DNA of 64,000 nt. It comes from Meandrina meandrites. Its lineage: Eukaryota > Cnidaria > Anthozoa > Scleractinia > Meandrinidae. The DNA lies in contig OY855910.1 in NCBI GenBank assembly GCA_963693305.1, positions 19,136,362-19,200,361 on the forward strand, written 5' to 3'. Positions 47,301 to 59,300 of the stretch are shown one piece after another (the first letter of the stretch is position 1; each line of letters starts with the position of its first letter). A program made the position numbers and the translations under genes. Below the pieces are notes generated by a model, which did no database searches, had not been told where the DNA came from, and saw only the letters and a list, made by a program, of their open reading frames with translations.

Positions 47301-50300
47301 AGCAGATAAGTTCATGAAGTTTTGGCAAGGAAAGAGAACGTACATTGACAAACTGAAAAGAAAACAATTCAAAAAGCCAGTTAGCTTTATAGATTGTTCC
47401 CAGCAGTAAATTGAGAGAGACGGAATATTTAAGATAGAAGACATTATCGTACTAAATGATCGTGAGACACTTTACATACAGGAATCGGCTCAGTAAAGTG
47501 AATTGTTTGGGATATCTTCTCACTCACAAGTAGTTGTAGGAAGAAAACTATTCCTTGCCAACATTCGTGCTTCTCACATTAGAGGATCCTGAAGGGGTAA
47601 AATGGGAACTGCAGACAGGATGACAGGAATGTGAAGTGGCAGGAACTTGTAACCTAAATAATCCTTATAGCTTCCCTACTTGTACGGTTTAGTACAGTCA
47701 AAAGGGATCTTATCGGCTTGAGAACATCTTCGCAAATCCTCGTGAATATTTGGGTCTTTGTTGGGTCGCATTTAGAAGCCGTCATTTCGCGGATGCGATC
47801 AAAGAGAAAAGAGCTGGTATGTACAACACTGGGATTTTTTCTGAATTCTGCTAGTAGGAATAGGAATTGATTTGATTGGTACCCCCCCCCCCCCCCCCCC
47901 TCCCTTCAGGACCCTCTACATTACTGGGCAATCGCTATGGGAAGAAAACGCTTTTATCTGAAAAAATCAACGGTTTTTATTTACCTCTGGCCTGTTCGAC
48001 ATTCTGAACTGCAGGATGGAATGTCATTGTTAAAACACCAGTGGCAGCCTACGGCTTTCTCACATTCAGTAACGTTCCCTCTAGAAACAAATTATATCAG
48101 AGTGTTTAATGTTTGGGGTTTTTTACTTGAACGTTGTCAATTAAATCCCTCCGGCCCGAACTTCAGTTGCTGGGCAGCAGACAAAAGCAATGCGGTATTA
48201 CACGCGCCACGTTCTCAACCAATCAGATACAAAACCCAAAATGAACCGCCGCTTGGTCTTGCACGTTTTTCCGGGCTCACAGTTGGTTACGTGTATCTGC
48301 TTCGTACCCTCATCAATTATCATTGCTTGGTTTTGATTTTTCAAACTCAAATGAAAACCGCCGGAAATACTTGAAAATTTATATAAGACGCTCAATTGGA
48401 ATTTTAGACATATCTTACTGAGACTTTTAGGTATTTTGTATCAATCAGGAAGTACTTTTATCATATTGTTTTCAAATAATATGTGTTTACAAGTGGCACT
48501 CACATTTTGAGGCAATCACGGGCACACCTTGGTAAAGTGGCAAGTGCATCATGCAAAGCTATCTTTTCCTTTTCTGTGTCAAACAGCGGAGGAGCTGGCA
48601 CTAAAAATGGGGGCAATTGTTATGCTGCATTGTGGAAACCACAAGCAATTTCAGGGTGCGTTCGATTGGCCTATTACGTAATAAGAATAAACTGACTAAA
48701 CCCGAATGTCCCTTCGATGGAGTCGCTATTCCAATGCCGGGAATACATGGAATTACACAGCATTCTGCTATGGGAAGCAGAATACTTGAAATAATACAGA
48801 ATAATAACGTCACTTCGTCCTCGCCTCGCGGCCTTTTTTTCAAAACAACAAATAAAATGGCTACCGCCGGTGACCATCAAATGTGCGAAGAAAACGCGTT
48901 GCTATTCCGGAATAGGGTCAATCGAACACAACCTAAGACTTTTAGCTATATATACACCCTACCCTCCAAACGACCTTAAAATTAATCATTGATAATAGGG
49001 TTGGTTATCAGGAATACGGATATACAATTTAGAGTGTACTGAATAAAAAGCTCAGCAATATTTTGCTACTTAAAATTAATGTAGAAAAATAACAGTTTGG
49101 TGAGGAATGCATTTACCAGGGCATGGTGATGACGTCCAAAGTCTTGTGACAGAATTATCACATTCATCATATGACATATGACATGAACAAGGGCACTAAA
49201 AAATATAAACTCACTCATTAGGCAAAGGATTCGAAAGACAACCAGATACAGCGGAACCTCGATTTAACGAATCGCTATTTAACGAAAACCTCGATATAAC
49301 GAACGGTATTCTTTGCCCCAGCAATAGTAAAATATATGAAAAAGAACCTCGATACAACGAACCCTCGATTTAACGAACGAATTTGGCCAGTCCCCAGCGA
49401 CTTCGCTAAATCGAGGTTCCACTGTATGCAATACCGCCAAAACACATTTAATTGCTTCGGAGAGAGCGCAGCGAGGAAGCAGCAGTTAAAATCGGCAGAA
49501 TATAATATAAATGTAAACAAAATCGAGATTTAAGTAGCATTCCTTTTACCAATCTGCATCCGGAATTTACGATCGAAAATTAGATTTCCCGTTCCATTTA
49601 TGTGCAAACCAATGTTGGATTGCAATCCTACTAACTATCCACCTCCGAAGGTGGATCGTTCAGAGTTGTAGCTGAAGCGTGGTTTCGGATTTTGTTTCAT
49701 TTGAGCGAACTTGGTCCGGATCATATATAACATGGTCAGTCAGTTCGGTAAACTGTTATAAGATTTTCGTTCCAGCTAACACGAAGATTCAAACAATCTA
49801 GATTGACTAGATCCGAAAATGGATTGGTTAAAAGGAACGCTATCAAATTTGTCATCGTTGCTAGCTTTTAACCAGTATGTATTGTATTCGCTTTCAGCGG
49901 ACCAGAATGCACTGCGCTGGGTGGTTCCTTGCTTTCGGCGGACCACAATGCTCTGCGCGTCGACCAGAAAGTACTGCACTCTGGTGGAGGACGAATTTTT
50001 AATGCGAATACATGAAAGCCTTTTAAGCCGCCGATGGGCGAGATCCAGTGCGAAATTCTGAAGAAGCACATGATAGCTGCTGCACACGGACCACATGTAT
50101 GAAACGACAATGCTATCAGAAAACACACAAAAAAGATACTTATAGAATATTTGTGCTGCGAAACGTTAAAGCACGAACGATTAAAGTTCTCAAAATGCTT
50201 GTAGATTTAGTACATGAAAGCCTGTCAAAGCCGCCGAGGTGTGAAATCCAGCAAGAAGCACATAGCAGCAGCTGCACAAGTATAAAATGACAAAACTATT

Positions 50301-53300
50301 GTTAAATTTGAGTTTATCAATCCATTTGCTGCCGTGACATTCAAAATATTTACGATTTAAGTTGTTTAATTCTTGCTGAATGCCGAACCAAAAACATCTC
50401 TCCTCTCTAGATGGTTGAACTTCTTTTTAAGCTTCTATAAACCTCGCTAGACCTTCTCTCTTTATATTTATCGCTATAATGTGCACCCCCTTTTTCTAAA
50501 ATACAAAATAGTCCAAAATAACCGTAGGAAGTATTTTGAGAACTTGAATCGTACGGGCTTTCACGTATTCGCCGCACAAAAATTCAATAAGTATTTTTTT
50601 ATATTTCTGAAAGTATTGTCGTTTCATACTTGTGAAGTAGCTATACCATGTGCTTCTTCCTGGATTTCGCACATCGATGGCTTTCACAGGCTTTCAAGTA
50701 TCGCTCTGCAGCAACTAGTGTAGCCTAAGGATATGAACGCTCGCTCCGCAGCAGTAATCTGACGGTACACTCAAGTGATGTTCGTTAACGAGACTAACCT
50801 GGCAGTTTAACCTGGCATTACTTGAACAAACATTACAGGACTTCCCGCAAAAACATTCCTGAAATTAAACGAGATAAAGCAATCGGTAGTTTGACCGGCA
50901 GTTATCACTTAATTTTCATCTCCTGTTCTGCTGTGTATAAGATGTGTTTACTGTAAGTTTCACTTGTTTCAACACCAACGTTGCTTCGACGAATAATACT
51001 TTTGTGTTAAAATAAACACATTATTTTCGTTTTTTTTTCTCATATCGAATATTTTTGTTAAATATGAACTTAACTAATTGTATTTCTATTTTCAGAATTT
51101 TGCGGATTCTCAAACTTATAAGAATTCTGAGATTTTCATTGTCAGTTGTTCCAAGCTAACAGTACAAACCTCATTGGGTGCCTCAGGGCTATCAGTACAG
51201 TGATGTACATTCCGTGATGCTACTCCTAGTAAGAACAGACTTGTTCCTAGTACTGGGCTTATACTAAACTGGCGGCAGGGATCCGAACTGTTTGAAGATG
51301 CACCATTGGAGTCAAAGAGTTCGTAAAACATTTCAACTGTGTGATGCCGGTAGTCATTGCACCAAGAAGCCTGCAAATCAGTTCAAATTAATAAAGAAGA
51401 TTTTAAAATTGTTAACTCTCATTTTCAATTGCGAAATAGCTCCCAATTTCAATTATTTTAGGGATAGGATACCTGACGGATAACCTGGTAATGTTACGAG
51501 CCGTGTAACCACATCGTACCTTGAGAATCTTTTCTTTTTTGATTAATTCATTTGCCAGCCAAGGCATAACTTCTGTTAAATGCTGTTTGGAAGCTTGTAA
51601 GATAGTGGAATTTGAAAAGTTAAAAACGATGTAACTGAAAAGTCAACAAAAATACGAGAATTAGAGATTTGTTTCTCTTTATCTTTATGAATGGAATATT
51701 CTTGTCATTGGCAGTTTATGGTTTCTCAAGCTGATCTGTTTTGGTGTTTATTCTACTCTTCTGTTCTCTTCATGAGAGCCTCACCTGGTTAAAGTAATAC
51801 ACTGTAAACATTGAATCAGATTAGTTAAATTAGAGCACTGTAAACATTAAAACAACCATTAACGCTGGTATTTGTCCTTTTAGAAAACAATTACACCAGG
51901 TGACAGAGGGTAAATTAAACTGTTATCTATTCTCAGAAGGCAGCTAAGTGGTATCATGTGTTTTGCGTCTGTTTCAATATAATCATTCTTAATATTGATT
52001 ATGATAAATAATATTAAAACAAGATACGTGACCCGTCGTTCGCTAACCACTATCATTCTGACAATCTCAGTGCACAACGAAAATTTGAAGAAAGCACTTT
52101 TCCTTTTTACACCAACATTTAAAATAATTTCACATGACTTTAATAACGATGATATAAGTTTTCCAATAGCAGTATGCGACTTACCCGCTGCGTTCGAGAA
52201 CGTACCAATCCATGTTAGCATCTTTATCAAAGTCAACCTGAAATACAATGATAATGACACTGACTAGACCCTCATCTTAATATTTTATTAAATGGGAAGT
52301 CGACAAAATCGGAATCAAGTCCTGTTTTCTCTGGATATCATAAAAAAACACGATGAGTAAGAAAAAATCAACTTGTACAAAAACGTTGGGCAAAAATCTA
52401 AATAGAAGTGCAGTTCAGTTAAATTTAAGGTCGATTGATAGTATTTAAAACATGACTGCGATCAGTTACACATATGGTCGCATGCAAAAGAATATGATGC
52501 AGCTAAAACAAAAACAATTTACAAACACAACAGAGTAGTCAGTACGCGCACCAAGATGTCATATGCTCTATTTTACTGTTCGTTTTTGCTACTTAAGGAC
52601 GTTCGCGCGAAAATTTTCTAGTCGATAGATTTTTCTAAAATTTTTACTGAGGACGGATAATGAGTTACTCGTGTCAGAAATACAAAAAAAAAGTGGGGGT
52701 CACCGACTTCGTTTCAGAGATAAAGTCTGTAGAAAACTACCCTGATTTTGAAAAAATTGGCGCACGTAATTTCGCACGGCTTTCAAGGTTTATAGTTTAA
52801 ATTATCGATGATGAGAAAACGGAGGCAAACGATCTTGGTGATATTTTGAAGAAGTGCGTCTGTTACGTAAATAATTTTAAGTGTTGCCATCTGTTATGCA
52901 AAACTTAGCCCTGGAAGAGGCATTTGAACCCGTCGTAAGGCAAAACGAAAAGATCAAAAAGCGGAATTCGAACGTGAATGGGGCAAAAAAAATCAACTTT
53001 TAATCGATAGATTTTTTTCATTTTCTCACAAACCGTAGATAATCGTTAACAAAAGTGATTTGTTAAGAAAAAAGTAGGGGTCACCGACCATTTAAGCTGG
53101 CAAACTGCAAGCGAAGTTATCGCAACGGCTACTCACCCTATATGTGGTTGGAAAGTTTCCTCAGCGCGCGCGCTCGATGCATGACGTGGCGTAGCGTTGC
53201 GACAGGAATTACGTGCGCAGTAAGGATGCGCATAAACAATTAGCGCGAACGTCCTTAATAGATCGTGCACGTGACTGATTGAACTTGGACTTACGTTATC

Positions 53301-56300
53301 AGTAATAAGCTGCAAGAAAGAGCTCTCGGTCATCTCCAGTCCCATCACCGCTAGCACATCTCCCAGCCGACCATTCCCACAGCTACACGTAAAAAACGGT
53401 GATACGTCATTAGGCTCTGTTTTACATTACTCTTGTGGATTTACAGCTTCCTCAACCAGCAAAGTTTTCAGGAGACTTATAATTTGTCAGCTAAATCGAG
53501 TACAATGTTAAATCGAAATGGGTTAAGAAAAAGAAAGCACTTTGCCTTTTACGTTTCGTTAACCTGGTCGCATTAAAAAGGTACAAAGTTTATGCAGTAG
53601 AACCATTATTAATTGGAAGAGGCACTGTTTAAAAATGCCAAACAGCAGTTTTGTTAGCAGCCTTCATTGCAAGACTCACCTGGTCTTGAGTACAGCTTTA
53701 CTTAAGCTGAGCATTCTGTCCTGTTGGTAAGCTGATGGTCGCAATGATACCACGAGCGTCTCCGGTGATGAAGTTGCTTCTCTGTACCTGTCAAATATTT
53801 AATTACAATATTTATATCAGAGTAGTGCACGTATGTTTTAATATGGAAACGGAGAAAGAAGGCATAGCATTCAGCATCTATCCATAAAATCAATCTTATA
53901 GTAACTCATCGATTTATTTATTTATTTTTACAGTTCAGCTTGTACTGTATCAAGCCAACGATGTAAGGAACGAGCAAGTATGCCTAACTGCTTTCTTTTT
54001 TTAAATTGCTCCTTTACTTTTTAAACTGGGATGGAGTTAGATTACATTAAAGTTTAATTTAATAGCATACTGTAAGAAAATCTTGTATATCTCTATCTTT
54101 CATTACTTTCAAAATATATTTTTCCTTTGTTGTTAACCCCACTGAACAATTTCGAACAAATAAGATAATCTTTTACTGACCAAGATTGATGTTGATGAGA
54201 ATACGTCTTTTGCAGCCGGAGACCAGGATATGTTTTTAACACACCTTGTTGAGTTCCTACAAACCTAATAAGAGAAATCATCAACTGAATAAATTATTTT
54301 GAAATTCGACGGAATGTTTACTGCGCAAAATTTGAAAATGAATATGTGTGATCACAAGCGCACCTCCAGGTAACTACATCAGGGTTTTCAACGTCTGCTC
54401 TCTGCCAGATTTCTTCTAACTCTGAAGTCAGTATCACTTCTGCATGGACTGCGTCATTAAGACCTGTGACAAAATTCCATCCAAAGTTACCCAGCTAATT
54501 ATTGTAACTGAAGCAAACCGAAGGTTATGACAGGTGTCGATTAAGCTGCTAAACGAAATCGAAGATCACATTCGCTTCTGTTAATTTTCTAATTTAAGCG
54601 AATAATACTCATCCTTTTATCTAGTCTAAAATAAAATAAAAATGCCGGTCTTTAAGCCATAGAAACAATCTCTTAATTGTTGTTTATCAGTTTCCAGTTT
54701 ACAATATTTTTAGACATGTATTTGCATTGTATGCTCGTAATAAAGCCAGACCTTTATATCGAGCCTTGGAAGTGTTGTCATTAAAGAACCGCTGGATATG
54801 TTGCACGTCTTTCAGGGTCTCGGTCATGTAGATATATTGATCAGAATCGTTAAACGCAACTGGGGCTATCTGAAATTCAAAAGTTTGGAGTTTCAGTGAT
54901 ATATCAGAGTAGACAAAAGCTAATCTCTTTGTTTCCTTGCAACTGAGACTAAAGAAAAGATGTTACTGCTAAAACTCAACTGCACTTCCTGTATACGCGG
55001 CGCTCAGATTCTACGAAACGTCCGTGCTATATTTGGTTTAATTAGGTTGTCAAGAATCAATTTGAAAACCAAGAAACATTTTCTTTAAGTAAATAATTAA
55101 ATTGAACTTCATTCATTAAAATACGTTTTAGAGTATTACAGATTACTCAGATTACCTTTACGGTGGAAGACGTTGGAGAAATGAGAAGATTATCTCTCGA
55201 ACTGCAGATGTCCTTAGGATGGGAGTTTGTATCATTCCACGACAAATCCAAGCGATGGTAGAACAATGATGAAATCGGCGAAGTACCTCTAAACTGCAAA
55301 AATACGGGCAAAAAAATAGAAAAGCTTTACTGATATGTGAGAAGAAAGGAAGAGTCCACGAAGTATGTTTTACTGTCACTCTAGAGTTAACTGTTAATAA
55401 GGCAAAACGAAGCATATGCAACATGTAGAGACTGAACCATGGAAGAAACATAGTGTTATGTAGGGATTTTATATAGCGTCAAAGGCCCCAACTTACTGAT
55501 GTTAAGTCTGTTCTAACAGATTGTCCATCAGCCACCACTAAGACAATAAAGTAAGCACTGCCTGCTACTGGTGACCACAGGTAAGTAGCGTTAGTGTAGA
55601 ATATGTGTGTTCCATCTGTAGTCTGATCACCAAGTGGCACAGGAAACCCAGCCTGTAACAATAACATACATTACAGACAAATTTTGGATAAAAGAATGAC
55701 ATGGCCAAAATTGTGCACAAGTGTTGCCTAACATGCAAAAAACGCAGTAAAGAAGGATCGACTAAATTAAACGTTAGGTCAGATTATTTACCTTGAAGCG
55801 CTGTTGGCCCGTGCCTCCCCGTGTTATGTTAGATATGACGTCAGGAGGCAGCCCGCTCTCAAACAGTGACAGTGGCAAAAAGGACCTGCTGCTTGTGGTA
55901 TCACTGGGACCAGGAAGGGATGGATGCAAAATAGTGCGGCCTGAAATGCAGCAATGTAACTTTGATCAATAAACTAGCCACTCAACTCCGTGGTGCATGA
56001 GCCTGATGAGCAAATGATGGTTTTCTTTAATGTCGTTAATGGAATAGGACTAGAATAGTCATCGTTCAATCTCATTTTATAAATCAATTGATTTCATATT
56101 TTTACTGATTGCCCAAATAAAATCGTAGTTTTTAAGTGGTAGAATCGAGAACGTTTAAGCTTGGTCCAGTTCTAGAGTTTTTTTTTTTTCAAGGAAACGT
56201 TTTTAAATCATTGATTTTTCACAGTATTACCTTCTTTGTCTATAAGTATTGCATAGGACAAGGAGGAAGACGAGACCTTGAGGGCCTCTTTGAAAAGGCG

Positions 56301-59300
56301 CTCCAGTGGCAGGTCCAGTGCCAGCACTCCTCTAAGCGATCCATTCTGAATCAGGGCAAGTGACATTGTTACCATAAGACCGAGCCTCGAGTCAATGTAA
56401 GGCACAGAAAGTCTGGGTTCCTTTCCAAGAGGAGTCTTGATTGACGTGTAGTAGCTTCCCATGACTCGTTTCAAAACACCACCATGTTGATCTTTGATTT
56501 CAAAAAACACACCACCATTGTTGTTCGCAATTGTTTCTAGTCTTTGTAGACTGTTAGACGATATGCCGGTCCCAAGAGCGTATGTGTTGATTTGGACTGT
56601 GTGGTTCTGTGAAATAAAATAAAAATGAGTTTGGTCTCAAGGACGAACAACCAACCATGCATAAAAGTCAGCTTAAAATGACACAAAATCCACTTCTCAT
56701 TTAATTGTATTATCAATTCGTTTTTCGTTGCCATATTCCTCCCGAAATCCTCCTTAATAATCATTCTCTCTGATGACAGCTAGTCCTCCATACGTCAGCA
56801 TTTGGAATTTGTTCGCACTTTCAAGAAACTAATTGTAACAAACATGCTGTTCATTTTGACAAGCATCCATCAGACATAAATTATACTGAACATACCATCC
56901 TAGCCTGCCCTTCATCAATGGCTCGGTATATCTCAGCTTCAGCATCGTTTGGATTGCCGTCCGTGAGAAACAAGATTATGTTACTTCTTCCAGACCCCTA
57001 AAACAAAACAAAACATAACATTAATTAAAACCGCATACAAATGCTGAGCATTGGAATAAAATTAAACAAAGTCCTCAGACCCCATATGAAAATAATAGTT
57101 TGTCAGATGTCTTACCTGATTTCTAGTCACATTTTGAAACATGGAGAAGGCGTGTTTGAAAGCTGGGGCATAAAAAGTTGATCCTGCAACAGAAGCAATT
57201 TTTTTTTATAATACTACATACTGGGAATAATCCGAACAGGAATTTTTAGATATGTCCAGGATTCAACACTAATGAGATGCACGCTCTTTATAATAAGCAT
57301 CACAAAGTGTCCTCACTGATAAAAGTTCACCTAAACACACATAGTTCTGTCAAATATGAAGTAGTATGAAAATGGCCAATAACCCAGTCATACTTGAAGT
57401 ACTTGTTAAACAATACCTGCGTTCAATTCTGGACATAAGTGGGATTTAAAGTTATTCATTCGTTGGGAACAGGTTCATTTGAGTCCTACCAAGCGCTCTG
57501 AGCTCCCGGACCCACTGTTTTAATTTAGCCAAATTAGCAGGAATCCCGGATGCTACTGTGGTGCCAAAACATCCAGAGGGAGTCTGAATCCTGTGCGAGA
57601 ATGCTAAGATACCAACCTAGAGAATATGATAACAAACAAGTGAGCCTTCATATGTACATGTCACACTCAGCTAGCATTAAAATATGTATTCTAACGAGAA
57701 AACTTCATAATCTGTATCGGTTAGGTTTGCAACCGAGTTAAATAAAAAAGGGTTTGTCTTGAGTGATAATCAATTGGTGAACATCATTGGTTGTTCCATC
57801 CATTGCACTCCGTGTCCAGAGAGTTCTCTTTGTTTTAAAACCTTTTATAGGTCTTGTTCGTATTTCTCGCAAGAAAACATCTTAGATGAATATACTAGTT
57901 AGCTTCAAGAGAGGACGAGGTACCTCTGTTGTTGCCTCACCTAGCTGGGTTCTCTATATTTCGATTTCTACAACTTTCTAATCAGACGGCTAAGAAAGTT
58001 TGAAAATGTTCTCCTTATGCCAATAACCTTGGTCAGAGTTGTCTTTCTAGCAGTAGCATTATGTATCGTGATACTTACATAATCCTGTGATGAGAGTGTA
58101 TCCAGTACTGTAAGAGCAGCGTCAACAGCCAACCTCATTCTCGGCCCTGACATTGAACCACTGCGATCAATGATAATCACAAGATTCTTTTTAATAGGCG
58201 ATGCTGTTTCCACGTACCATGATCTGAATTACGATAACACAACAGCAATATCGCTCATTACCACAGACCTCATATTGGAAAGGCACTTCAGCACCCCAAT
58301 TGAATAGGTTTGTTGGTTCGTAAGTTTCAACTCGACTCAGTGTAAGGTTTCTCCGTTAGCGTCAGCGCTAGTTTTCCTATCGAGCTAGTACTTACTGTAC
58401 ACGGGAGGCTATCTAATTGCACTTATCAAACTGAGGTTTGAACTAGAAATATGTACGGAGGATTTAATTTCTCTACAAATGACAGTGGACACTATAATAA
58501 CTCAACTCCACGACCTGGATTATGCGGATGACATATGCCTTCTTTCTCAGAAACTTCAGAAACTCCAACATATGCAAGCCAAAACCAACAACCTAGAATT
58601 GATTGCAGGGAAAACCGGCCTCAGGGTAAGCAAGGAGAAAACCAAAGTGATGCGAGCTAACGACAAACAGCAGGATAAAATCAAGTTAAAGGGTGAGGAT
58701 CTGAAAGATGTCAAAAGCTTCAGTTATCTGGGTAGCATCATCACAGAATCCGGAGGAACTGAGGAGGATGTGAAGTGCAGAATAGGCAAAGCCAGATTGG
58801 CTTTTTAACACGCTCAGACCGGTCTGGAATGTCTCATCGATTTCCACCAAAACCAAGCTGCGCATCTTCACTGCCAATGTTACAGCTACACTCCTCTACG
58901 GCTCAGAAACCTTGAAAGTGACACAAGCTCTATCGAACAAGCTACAAAGTTTTGTCAACAAATGTCCCAGAAAGATCCTCAGGATTCACTGGCCAGAAAA
59001 GATAAGTAACAAAATTATTTGGAGTGGGACAGGACAAGAGCACGTACCAGCGGTGATAGCAAGACGGAAATGGGCTTGGATAGGACCACGCTACGAAAAC
59101 CAGGCACTGATATTACCAAGCAGGCCTTGAAATGGAATCCGCAGAGTAAAAGGAAAGTGGGAAGACCAGTCAAAACTTGAAGAAGCTCAATTGAAGAAGA
59201 GTTCAAGAAAGCAAACATCAGCTGGAATACAGCAGAGAAGACTGCGGCCAACAGAGCCAGCATTGTGGACGCCCTTTGCTCCACGAGGAGCCTAATGGAA

